From: Massospora cicadina
Lineage: Eukaryota > Entomophthoromycota > Entomophthoromycetes > Entomophthorales > Entomophthoraceae
DNA: 64,000 nt
Assembly (NCBI GenBank): GCA_022478985.1
Contig: JAKSZP010009194.1
Coordinates: 310,001-374,000 of the forward strand
Direction: 5' to 3'
The position numbers and the translations under genes were made by a program. Under the pieces are notes generated by a model, which worked only from the letters and a program-made list of their open reading frames with translations, was not told where the DNA came from and searched no databases. Positions 54,039 through 64,000 of this stretch are shown one piece after another; position 1 is the first letter of the stretch, and each line of letters opens with the position of its first letter.

Positions 54039-55933
54039 CCCCGCTTAGTTTGAAGCCCATAGTAGATAAGTATTGATTAAGTTGGAACAGTTGGTAAAAA
54101 GTTCCTATGTTCGCCCCATATTTCTTGCTTTGAACCCCAGGCTGGGGTTGTAGACACCTATCTTGAGCCAGGCTATCTCAACCCCTGCATGTAACTACCC
54201 AAAGTTATAAAAAGCATTCCAAAGAAATTCAAACCATCAAAAAAGGTTATTAGCTACAAAATGGGGTCATAGTCTATCATGGTAAACAGTGGTTCCACCT
54301 GAACTTTTGTTAGAAGAGGGGATCTGCAAGGCCACAAACCCCCGCTTTGGCCATCCTGGAAAAGATAAAAAACTTGAACTAACACACGCAGCAACATCTG
54401 GAAAGGCCTTTCCATCAGATGTTGCCATTTCTCAAATCTCATAACTTGTAATCAAAAAAATCCAAGCTTCCTAAAGGCGCTGCTAGCCTAAACTTTTCTT
54501 TCCACTTAATCTCAATTTTGAGTAATCTTAAAAAAGTTCAATTTACCTAACGCCATCTGATCACGTCCATTTTCCAATTGATGTCTTCAATCAAAGTCTG
54601 TTGCTCCAGTGTGGGGCAGCAGTGATCCACCTCCCAGCGTTTTCCGCCCTGCAGGGAAATGCATCCAGATGGGCTCAAATAGTCTGCCAAAATCTACTGG
54701 CCAATTTTTCCCTACATGGGACTTAGCGTCTCACCTTGCGTGCATCCACCCAACTTGCCCCATCCTCTCACCCTCCCTAGATCCACTATTTGATTTTGCC
54801 TTTGTGTCGACTATGGGCGTTTATTACCATATGCTGACAAAGCAATAATTGAACTTGCCACCACTGATTTTGCTCCAGTTGGCTTTATCAATTTCCGCTC
54901 TTTTAAGGGCTATTTTTGACATAGGTTTTCAAGTGGAGGAGGACGCTGCGGTGGCGCATTGACTCCTTTAATTTATAAACTTACATCATCCCTACTACCC
55001 AAACTCATCTCCTTGATGACACCAAACTGCTGTTTTGTCATTTGTCAACCTCCTTTTTTATCTCCTGCCTCATACTTTATATGAAAAGTTGATGTCAGGG
55101 CTTTTGCCTTATGGCACCCTTCCCAAACTAATATTCACCATTCCTTCTGGTGCAAAGCGCCTTGCTGCCCCTTGAGCCACTGCCACCATCATCCCAAATC
55201 ACTCTGAGATTTCCCATCAAATACCCCCACATGCTCGCACATATGTGGTGCTGGAGCATCTCTTTTAGGCACATGTCAATAGCAGTTGACAGATTTGTCA
55301 CCTCTATTTTGAGCCTGGCCACATTAAATGTCCTGCCCCCATGCCGCTTCACCTGGTACTATTTCTGAACCCTTTTCAGCATAATCTGAATGGGGCGTTT
55401 TGTTGCCCACTTCCGACCAACATTCAAGGCTCAATGGGACAATGCAGGAACGCATCCACTAAGACATCCAGCCACACTCATCACCCTGGGCTCAACCCAT
55501 TCAATCAGATTCAGGCTTGGACCACCATTTATATTTAAGCATCCACCCATCTGCCTACTACCACCCACCCAAATTAAGCATCCACTTTTCTTGCAAACCA
55601 AAATCCTTGTGACCTATTAGACGAGATTAATAAATCAGGTAAAATTTCTCATGAATGAGTATGATGAATCTGATGAAAAAGGTGAGATGAATATGAATGG
55701 TCTCATTTATAATGCTGATTTTGATAAATCCCTCTCCCTCAGACGCTATCTCATAAACCTAATGCCATCCCTTCCAAAGTGATCACCAGCTTGCTGTAGC
55801 AGTGTTGGCCTCACCCCATTGCCAACACCTCCGCAAAGCGGTAACCCAATCTGTTGATCAATTTCCATGAAGGGATGAGCATAATCAACCAACCGCCTCA
55901 TTTCCCCAAAGTAGCACAGGAAAAAATACCAAA

Positions 55934-56272
55934 TTGACCAATGCTGCCAATGACGCTGTCTTACATGTTGCGGAACTAGTAGCATTCAACCCAACTGCTA
56001 AAATCACCTGGCAAAATATAGCCAGTTTGGCCCAACTTTTGGATGCCCGCCTCCAAGCTGAACATTATATTGCGGATATAATTGAGGGTGTCTCTCAGGA
56101 TGATCTTAAGGTAAGTAACCGTTATACACTCCTCCAACCCCACCACGCTAATGCCCTAAAGACCTTGCTTTTAGCTTTTGTATACTTCTACAACCAATAT
56201 GCATCTTTTAAAAAGCCTTTTTTTGAAAAAGAGCTGCCTGATCATCCCTCCACCTCTGCCATGATGGGTTAA
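55934..56272 (+). CDS. hypothetical 112-codon frame
   Basis: I do not recognise it. It reads MTNAANDAVLHVAELVAFNP and includes ASLAQLLDARLQAEHYIADI and a predicted helical C-terminal region with LLLAFVYFYNQYASFKKP. The frame extends upstream in pieces to about 55740. Its helical pattern weakly recalls the antisense reading in GYC at 36590-36740, but I cannot show homology. It may be a Gag fragment of an unknown element. Confidence 0.3.
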   Translation: MTNAANDAVLHVAELVAFNPTAKITWQNIASLAQLLDARLQAEHYIADIIEGVSQDDLKVSNRYTLLQPHHANALKTLLLAFVYFYNQYASFKKPFFEKELPDHPSTSAMMG

Positions 56273-56548
56273 CAGCACTCCGCTCCCTACCTGTTTGAGG
56301 TTTTATTTTACTTTATTTTGTCTTGTCACCCATTTGTTTTAGGCTTTATTGCTTTGAATCGGTATGTCTGTCCCCTGGTTGGCATGCCATAAACAAATTT
56401 TAAAGGCTACTGGCCTAATAGCACCCCTTTTAGTATTTGGGCCCTTATACATCAGTGTTCTAATTGCTAAAATTTGGGTTAAGCATTTTTAGTTTTTTCA
56501 ATAATTCTTATTTAAAACAATCAATATCTAAAATCCCTTAATTGATGT

Positions 56549-56572
56549 ATTTTCTGGCCAAAGGCCAGAAAA
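56549..56572. repeat. short inverted repeat
   Basis: TTTTCTGGCC and GGCCAGAAAA flank a 4-base loop (AAAG), a perfect 10-bp stem with T residues upstream. It could be a transcript hairpin; no gene is placed to use it. Confidence 0.4.
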
Positions 56573-57149
56573 TACATCGCTAACAGATAGACTTTAAGAC
56601 CAATTAATTTCAGTAGTAATGTAAAATTTGTGACCTAATGAATTTGGGAAAAATGCCTCTCTAATGATCCACTAACTTATTTTATTAGCTGAACAAGCCC
56701 AGATTTAAGATATACTTCACACAGTCGCCTCCCTTGCTATCCTTGAATCTTCTTTTAAGCCTTGCTATCTGATGTCTTCACATAATAGGTAATAAACACC
56801 ACTCAACTGTAACATTAGCAAAAACAACGCCTATAAAGAATCCTGATCTATAATAACTCCAAACATGGACTATAAAGTCATTCCCTATACTACTGAAGAG
56901 ACTCATCCCCACATATAAAATTCAACTATCCCTCATATTGGTCTTGATCTCCCCTAGTACTTTAGATAGTACAAAATTATTACTCGTGAAGTACTTCTTA
57001 TTTCTAAATATTTTATATAGTAAAAGTTACCTTTTTGGTGTAGAGTTTTACCATACCATAAACTGTAAGAACTGAGCATTTTGTAGTTCTTCTACAAGGT
57101 CTAAGCGGAATAGATATTGTCAGGGTAAAGATGTTGTGTAATAAATGAA

Positions 57150-58600
57150 GATTGGAGAAGTTTCAAGGAGAACTTAGACCAGTGCGGTAGTTTGTTTTGA
57201 CACTCACTACAATTAGTATCCATAGATTTCATTATTGAAAATCCCTTTGTCCAAGGGCAATGATGCGGTGATAAAATTGTTATACGCTTCAACAAGTTGT
57301 CCAATTTAAGCTTTTGTAACACTATCATCACATCTGCCAAAACTGCTCACCTTTTCATGGACCAGAACTTCTTACTGCATGGCATGCTTAAAGAGATCAT
57401 CAGCAACTGCAGCCCACAATTTACATCCAATTTCAGGAAGCTTTGTCGTCCATCTAAGATATCTGTCCTTGCCACTCTACAAAATTCCATCTTCAGTCAA
57501 AAAGACTTACATATAGGGTGAATTAAGCTTTAGAGAAGTTCCTGCGTATTTACTCAAATGCAGAACAGAATAATTGGATCTTTCGCCTGCCGCTAGTTAA
57601 TTCACATAAAATAACCTGACCCAAACTTTAATGGGCTATACACTATTATGCAAACTATGGCTATAATCCCAGCTTTTTACTTTGTCCATGACTAGAGTTT
57701 ACAGTTTTAGGTTTAAATCAGCATGCAAAGGTGTTATGAGAAAACCATCAGGTGTTTAAGGAACATCTGGATGATGCTGTGAGAGTCTACAAAGCCTACA
57801 CTGACCACACACGGAAAGGGGCCTGAGTATATATCATGCGACTTGTGATATGGCTAAAGCAAGACTGGCATTTGAAACAACCCGGTTATAAATTAGGTCT
57901 CAAACACGAAGGTTTATTCAAGATCATAAAGAAGATTAGTCCATTATCTTATCAAGTAGATTTACCCCTTTAACAATGTTTTCAGCGCCTATACGAGTTT
58001 CTCATGACTCCTTATGACGGCCCTATGCCTTCTTATCTAAAGAAAGTTATTGTAAGTAGTAGCCGCAATATAAAAATTGATAAAATCCTTGCTTACCGCC
58101 TATCTTGACATCGCCTCCAGTATATGGTGTCCTGGAAAGTGGTACAATGAAACTGAGAATATCTTGGTGTCCCACTGTAAGAATTGGCAAGTTGGGTTGC
58201 TCGCTTGGTGGCAGCCCAGAATTTACCAATTTGGCAGATGTTGTATGTTTTAGTACATCGCCCTTCTCAAGAGAGAGGGTGCCAAAGTAACCCCTAAGTT
58301 CACAACCTTGACCCTTTTTTGGAGAAGGGATAAAATATATTTTAAATTCTAAATTTTTATATAAGGTGGGATGGCCTGGGATGATACTGCACCGATTAAG
58401 GGAAGTGAAGAAAGATTGGAAAGAAGGATAAAACCAGAAAACTTCCATGCTCAGCGTATGATAGGCCAAGAACTCCATGGACCGCCTTTGCTATTTGCTA
58501 TCTCAGTTTGGGGCATTGGTGCACAAAACCAACACAGTCATATTCGTCCCCTACCTAAAGTTCATCTACCAGGATCAAACTTGGGGAGGCAGTGGTAGAG
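57150..58600 (+). pseudogene. GYA integrase core and chromodomain remnant
   Basis: In shifting plus-strand frames: SLQLVSIDFIIENPFVQGQ (57190-57250, integrase core start with its Asp), SAKTAHLFMDQNFLLHGMLK then EIISNCSPQFTSNFRKLC (57335-57450; the expected SDRG is SNCS). Further on come DDAVRVYKAYTDHTRKGPEY, GYKLGLKHEGLFKIIKKISP with LSYQVDLP (57880-57965), and LAYRLS followed by LQYMVSWK (58095-58140). The last is the typical chromodomain strand pattern of chromoviruses, which directs insertion to heterochromatin marks. Stops occur throughout. It is probably the 3' half of the GYA pol from 21.4-23.15 kb. Confidence 0.65.
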
Positions 58601-58606
58601 GGTCTA

Positions 58607-59422
58607 TGTTCTAACACTGGGATATCCTCCCCAGGATATAAATATATTAATTTAGTTTAAATAGTGGATAGTAGATTAAGTGATAGTTTATTGGTATTGT
58701 AACACATGCTATGTAAAGTACTGAGGCTAAAATCGAGAGGCAAGAGAGAATTTAAGATAGGCATGAGGTACATAAATTACTGAGTAATAGATGGCAATCA
58801 AATGCCTCATAAAATTCTCTGCATTGGTTACCTTTAACATACTATTAATTTATAATAATAATAATTGTAAATGAACAATTTATTACCCTTGGCTTTAGTC
58901 ACTAGTAATTATAGAACTTAAAAGATTATCATGATCAATCCCCAATAGTTTTAAGATATTTAATTTATAGTTGCTGGTATAAATAATCCTAAATGGCAGA
59001 ATGGACACCGCTCACTCTAACATTGAGACCTTTGGCACCAAAGCAAAAATCTGATCATCCTTGACCTAAGCCACTGGATGATCCCTAGTAGTTCATGATT
59101 GAATTATCCTTGGCATCAGTCACCAGTAACACTGATCCATTCACCATCAAATTGGCATTCCAATATAATAAATGTATTGAAATTCTCAGCCCTAGTTATC
59201 AATGTCAAATCACCAACAAATAAATTACTATAATAACAATTATCCTCAATGTAACCTACAATAATTACAATAACCTAAATCTATTGGGAATTATCTATAA
59301 CACTTCAGGTTAGCTCAACTTAAGGTAATGAGGAGCACAATTTGGCTTTTATCAATAATCAAACACTAATAAGACGTGCCCCTTGGTATGAGGCTTCACC
59401 CAGAAAAGAACGAATCCTGACA
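58607..59422 (+). repeat. probable GYA 3' LTR
   Basis: It begins TGTTCTAACACTGGG directly after a purine-rich tract (GGGGAGGCAGTGGTAGAGGG, 58583-58602) and ends AATCCTGACA at 59422. No second copy was found in the window, so it rests on termini, polypurine tract and position after the chromodomain. The end AATCCTGACA is shared with the D LTRs. Confidence 0.45.
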
Positions 59423-59927
59423 GAACCCCCTTTAAGCTTCAGCTAGGGGTCAAGAGCCAAGATGTCTTCATTTAAGTAGGAAGGGCAAGGGTCATTGCCA
59501 TTTGATGCTAGTAAGAAAATAGGCAGTAGAGAGCAACTTTATATAGGCCTATTAAAAACATCAGCATTGAATGGCTGAAGTGAATTTTTGACTATTCTTG
59601 GCGTTGAACCACTTTAACTTAAAAAGCCTTAAAGTAAGATTAATCCATCAAAATACAAATAAATATAAAGAGTGACATCCTCAACCATAGTCACCGGTGT
59701 CAAATCACTTTTTTATATTTTTTTGTTTAAGTTTTTTCTTTCGCAGTGAGACTTAACATTTCTGTAGGTTCAGAGGTCCATTTTCCCCTACTCTGTTTCA
59801 GAGTTTTGTTTTTTGAACTTAACTAGTTCTTATGGTTCAGGTTCAGGGTTTTTCTTTCTTGTAACAATCACTTTAGTTACTACAATTTGATTCAAATAGC
59901 AAATTTGGATAATCACACACAGGAAAG
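59423..59927. other. flank between the GYA LTR and LINE-3
   Basis: It holds AT-rich DNA, then a stretch at 59740-59850 related to the GGTTCAGAGGTCC repeats in GYC. No gene is visible. The LINE-3 5' end lies somewhere in its right part; there is no visible target duplication because the LINE runs off the window. Confidence 0.45.
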
Positions 59928-61304
59928 ATGGGCTACTTTAATAACAAAAATAATACAACATGGGCGAGCGTCATGGCAAGTGGTGCGCTTAACGGTGCAA
60001 CTAAGGGCAAGAAACGCCCTGGAGGGAGACCAGGAACCCAATCTGCAAAGAAATCGCAAACTCAGACACCATCTGGGTTTATGGTATTTACTCTAAAGCA
60101 CGCGCAATACATGTACATTCAATTTAATTAACCTTTGTCAAAGGTGGAACATGGGATCAGACTCTTCCTTGGGGATGAGTCACCGACCCTGTGGGAGAAA
60201 ACATGTGAGGCACAGCCCTCACTTTTCCCTCACGCGGTGTACATAGCCACCAACAACATGGGCCATGGCTGGATCAATATTGGTTTTGAAACAGCTGATG
60301 AAGCCGATGCTGCAGCAAAAATCTGCGTGGAAATTGCCCTCCCTGAGGGCAAAAAATTGTGCGCACCGCGCGCACCAGATGGAACAAACTGAAAACTTTG
60401 TTCATCTCCTTTGACTCGCTCCCCACCAACCTTCCTCATAAGGTAATTGAGGAGGAGCTCTGCAAAGGTCTTGTGGCCTACGGAGAAATCCAACAACTCA
60501 TATTACAGCAATTTCACTTAATGCCCAACCTGTGCACGGGCAAAGCTATCGCTGTAATCAACCCCTTCCCAGAAGTGGAAGAGGTCTATCAAGAATTCCC
60601 CGCGCAGCAGGATTTCACTTTACAGATGGGGGCCAGTCAGCTGCATTCCAAGTTACACCAGAACGCGCACCACCCATTTGCAACCACTGTGGCTCACTGG
60701 GCCACAAGGAACATGCATGCCCTGTAAAAGAGGGCTTAATAAAAATGATTTTTGTGAAGAAGCTATGGACGAAGATAATGAAAACTTCGCCAAAATAACT
60801 GATGACCACCACGCATACCGCTGGGGTGAAGATGGACTATACTCCATTGTGAACCCATTTACAAGTAAACAGCGTAAAGCAGCACAAAAAGCCCACAAGA
60901 GAGCAGCGGCTGAAGTGGCGGCACACGCGGAATCTGCCATTAACCACGGACAAATTCAGGAGGATATTTCAAATATTCACCAAACCAACCATACAGAACA
61001 ATATGCCCAGGTCAAAAATTTTCACAGTAACCAGATTGAGCCACAAAGCGTCATCAGTCATGCACATACTGAGGAACAATGCAACCGCAATTTGGGTGAA
61101 AATGTGGTGCACAATGCAACAAAGTTGAACCTCAAAAATATAAAATCCAATCAACAACCCGCATCAAATCAACATGAGACACGTGCAGGAAAAGTTGATG
61201 CAAATGCAAAAACCTCAATTCCCTTAAATCATTGGGTCAGATCAAGGGAACCAACAATGGCAGTGAAAGAGTTGGAGTACAGATGCGGAGCATGGCCAAA
61301 ATGA
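59928..61304 (+). pseudogene. LINE-3 ORF1 with CCHC knuckle
   Basis: It starts MGYFNNKNNTTWASVMASGA. It continues, after a stop near 60131, with WINIGFETADEADAAAKICV and LPEGKKLCAPRAPDGTN (60135-60392), then an RRM-like region with FISFDSLPTNLPHKVIEEEL. The knuckle CNHCGSLGHKEHACPVKEG lies at about 60678-60735. A 208-codon frame (60678-61304) forms the Gln/Asn/Ala-rich tail. Two or three frameshifts break an original protein of about 450 residues. Same domain order as LINE-2 ORF1. Confidence 0.85.
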
Positions 61305-61434
61305 GCTGCAGTGGGATAGGACCAGAGGGTCCTCCCAACCACTCCTGAGGCGCTGCGGGCACCTCAGTGTCAATAGGGTGTTAAATAATGTGGGAGCCAG
61401 GGCTCATACGTCCCAAGCCAAAAAGCTGGCAATC

Positions 61435-62040
61435 CTGTGAAAACCTCTTGTAGACATCTTAGCCATCCAAGAAACCCACTGCCTACAAGGGGAAGAAGAA
61501 TCCTGGTCAACCAGGGTCGCACCATCACAATCAGTATGGACGTCTCACTGTGGGGTGATAGTCCAAAATAACAAAAAATTTAAAATTACAAATTCATCAT
61601 CACACTTGCATGGTCGAGTCCTGGTAGCAACAATCACATGCCAAGATGAAATAATTTTGTTAGCATGTATCTACGCACCATGCACTGCAACTGAGAGAAA
61701 AAAAATTTTTGAAAAATTTTTTACCCTCACCCTCCCACCAGATATCATCATGTTAGGCGATTTCAACTGCTGGGATAACCCCAATACAGATCGATGGCCT
61801 AATCCCAGGGGATACCCACCTGGACACATTGAATATCGCACAATGAAGGCATCTCTTGGCTTACAGGATGCTCTTCCTCCCAATTCACCAATCCTTCCCC
61901 ATATGACAAGACCCAACATACATGAGGGATTGCTCATATCAATGAGTTGTATTGACCACATCCTCATCCCACAATCCCACCACTCAAGAATCTCCAAATT
62001 TACAACAAAAAAGATCAAATTTTTCTGATCACTGATTAGT
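61435..62040 (+). pseudogene. LINE-3 endonuclease
   Basis: LAIQETHCLQGEEESW (about 61460) holds the catalytic Glu, followed by SHCGVIVQNNKKF. The 157-codon frame 61555-62028 continues with LACIYAPCTATERKKIFEKF, PPDIIMLGDFNCWDNPNTDR (GDFN intact), SMSCIDHILIPQSHHSR and KFTTKKIKFF. A single frameshift at 62026 precedes the SDH motif. This is the best-preserved endonuclease in the window. Confidence 0.88.
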
Positions 62041-62139
62041 TACGGTGCAGTTTGTGCCAACCCAATCCCCACACAGGTGTCGCCTTGGAGAAAGCTTCAC
62101 CCAGAAAATATAAGATTGCCTGAGATATCTGACTGGGTT

Positions 62140-63113
62140 GAAAACAAGGCTAAAAACCCAGAATTCACAACCCCATTCACTTCAAATCCCATCAGAACAT
62201 GGGAAAATTTCAAAAAAGATTTAATCAACAAAACCCAACATATTGCATCACGCAAGTACACCGCGGACACAGCCACAATCAAGCGTACCTTGGCAGAACT
62301 AGACCACCTGGAAATAAATACTCTGAGATCTGGCTATAGCCCTAATCAGGGATGAAAATGGGCAGAAACTTCAGCCTGACTTAACAATCTCATCTTTGAA
62401 CACCAACACAGAATCAAAGTATCGAACAAAGGTAAGTTCATAAAGGAAGATGAAACCTGATTGACATACTTTTACAGCCAATTCCACTCCCGCGGAAACC
62501 AGCCCATGTGCACACAGGTCCGTAAGACCAATGGCACTGTGGCAACTGACCCTGAGGAGGTCAAGGCGGAAGTACACCATTATTATACCGAATTATATTG
62601 TGATATGCTAACAGATCCACAAAAAATTAGAATTTATTCAAACTGCCAAGATACAAAGTACACCACCAAATTACAATATACTATCCCTTATCACATGGGA
62701 GGAGCTTTGGGAAACAATTCGCGGTAAACCACGTAGGAAATGCCCAGGGCCTGATGGGATACCCTACGAATTTTACAAAAATATTTTCAACAAATCGCCC
62801 CCTCCTATTGGCGTCAATGAGCCAGAGTTTGTTGGAAACACGCCTATTACCAGGAGGCCATGAATCCTACGTTATAACCTTGTATAAAAAGGGTGACAAG
62901 TTGGACCTGGCCAACTGGCGCCCAATTGCACTCCCCAACACTGACAAAAAATTTAACAAAAATTCTAGCAGCTAGATTAGGCGCAATTGCATCTGACGCC
63001 CTATCACCCAACCAGTTTGGGTTTATACCAGGGCGTTTAATCTGGAACAACATACACCCTGTTCAAACATTTTCCAATCCAAAGCAACTGGTGCCCTGGT
63101 CTTCTTGGATTAG
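62140..63113 (+). pseudogene. LINE-3 linker and reverse transcriptase N-terminal half
   Basis: The linker has YSPNQG, TGA, KWAETSA where LINE-1 has Trp at the TGA site. RT starts with KCPGPDGIPYEFYKNIF (62735-62785), then a shift to LPGGHESYVITLYKKGDKLD and LANWRPIALPNTDK (62830-62950). Another shift leads to AARLGAIASDALSPNQFGFI (62960-63030), and then LVFLD, TAG, KKAYDRVSW. At least three shifts and several stops are present. Confidence 0.82.
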
Positions 63114-64000
63114 AAAAAGGCGTATGACCGTGTTAGCTGGCCATACCTAAAAGAATGTCTACATGCCTTCAAACTCCCACCAAGATTCATAAAATGGGTG
63201 ATGCTCCTAACAGAATCTGCATCCATGGCTGTATGCGGCCCTGGATTCCTAACAAACAAGATTAAACCACACAGAGGGCTCAAACAAGGGGATCCCCTCA
63301 GCCCACTGCTATACAATTTCAGCTTTGACCCACTCCTCCGAGTAACTGACTCACGTCTCATGGGGATAACCGCACAAGGACAACCAATAGTCAAGATACT
63401 GGCCTTTGCAGATGACTGCGTAGCAGGTATAGCAAACAATGAAGATGCCCAACAGCTGGAACACACTCTAGAGGAATACTCCAAGGTGAGCAATGCATCG
63501 CTCAACAAAAGGAAGACAGAAATCATCCTCTTAGGCAAATACACAAACAATTGGGCCACAACATCAGAACCTCACACCAACACTCGAAGAAAAAACCCAA
63601 TTATATTACCCTTTTCAACACCTCCCACCACCACTCCTGTCCGACACCTTGAAATCTGGCTAAAATCAGGGGGATATGCTAATGAGACAATGGAAAGTAA
63701 CCTGTTACAACAGGTATCTAAACGCGTCGCCTCCCTCAAGGGAAGAACCCCAGGACTAACAGGAAGAGTTACAGTTGCTAACTCGCTCATCCTCCCAATA
63801 CTGCGGTACCAGGCCCATGCGATAGCCTTCTCATTTACCTTTATAACCTCAATTCGCGCGCTTATCCAGGGCTGGCTGTGGCCTGGCTCTCACCCTCCTA
63901 TACGGATGGAAACACTATTTGGCCCACGCTCAAGTGGAGGCATGGGACTAATAGATTTTGAGAGCCATGCCAATCACATCCTAGGTACCTGGATAAAGGA
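63114..64000 (+). CDS. LINE-3 reverse transcriptase, open C-terminal part (partial)
   Basis: The frame is open from the codon after TAG (63111-63113) to the end of the window, 295 codons, with an internal ATG at 63201. It contains KKAYDRVSWPYLKECLHAF, RGLKQGDPLSPLLYNFSFDP, ILAFADDCVAGIANNEDAQ (catalytic FADD intact), SNASLNKRKTEIILLGKY, TPVRHLEIWLKSGGYANET and LFGPRSSGGMGLIDFESHA. It matches the LINE-1 387-codon frame throughout. It stops only because the window ends. Confidence 0.9.

Larger units (their letters stand above)
54039..57140. other. unassigned stretch between D and the GYA integrase
   Basis: It contains overlapping short frames on both strands with no recognised domain, except the 112-codon frame listed separately. 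The part 54.6-55.6 kb is C-rich on plus. The part 56.3-57.1 kb is AT-rich with no frames. A perfect inverted repeat TTTTCTGGCC / GGCCAGAAAA, 4 bp apart, lies at 56549-56572. Confidence 0.4.
59928..64000 (+). mobile_element. LINE-3, non-LTR retrotransposon, cut by window edge
   Basis: Same family as LINE-1 and LINE-2, on the opposite strand and clearly diverged from them. It has ORF1 with CCHC knuckle, AP-type endonuclease, and RT continuing past 64000. ORF1 and the first half of RT are broken by frameshifts and stops, but the RT from 63114 onward is open and has FADD. The 3' end is outside the window. Confidence 0.9.

Noticed and set aside
1..64000. Genome-wide reassignment of TGA to tryptophan
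   Set aside because: TAA and TAG also interrupt conserved regions, some TGA codons fall at His positions, and ordinary C-to-T decay explains most cases. Kept only as a possibility for the Gag leader.

Overview
The window looks like an AT-rich eukaryotic chromosome segment that is almost entirely transposable elements. No rRNA, convincing tRNA, CRISPR array or intact host gene was found. The retroelement families (Ty3/gypsy with CCHC Gag, a chromodomain integrase, and LINEs with CCHC ORF1, an AP-type endonuclease and a RVT C-terminal zinc region) plus piggyBac-like MITEs suggest a TE-rich fungus or fungus-like microbe. The only host-like reading frame (969-1981) is Lys/Asn/Ile-rich, as in microsporidia and other AT-rich early-diverging fungi. 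The lineage is inference only. All comparisons were made by eye, without database searches.

Layout. 1-5.3 kb: AT-rich DNA with a piggyBac-like MITE and one broken host-like gene. 5334-12279: complete but dead Ty3/gypsy element GY1 on the minus strand (target duplication atacc), with a solo LTR of another family inside its 5' LTR. 12.3-15.06 kb: unassigned DNA with a second MITE. 15058-17656: internally deleted LTR element E. 17718-21378: 5'-truncated LINE-1. 21.4-23.15 kb and 57.15-59.42 kb: two halves of chromodomain element GYA. Between those halves lie LTRs of element D, LINE-A (about 25.45-51.96 kb), and inside LINE-A the element GYB (27472-48735, target duplication accag). GYB in turn contains full-length LINE-2 (28426-33680) and gypsy element GYC (34427-43407). 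LINE-3 starts at about 59.9 kb and runs off the right edge.

Three points stand out. First, GY1, GYB and GYC all carry a dUTPase-like domain between protease and reverse transcriptase; the catalytic motif is preserved only in GYB. Second, GYB and E have a Gag N-terminus with a coiled-coil-like stretch followed by collagen-like Gly-X-Y repeats. Third, very short poly(A)-ended copies of the LINE-A 3' tail (16-50 bp) are scattered through the window, five of them flanked by target duplications.

The genes do not form a pathway: each element carried its own copy-and-paste machinery, and nearly all copies are broken by stops and frameshifts. The nesting gives a relative insertion order, with GYA and D oldest, then LINE-A, GYB, and finally LINE-2, GYC and the micro-insertions.
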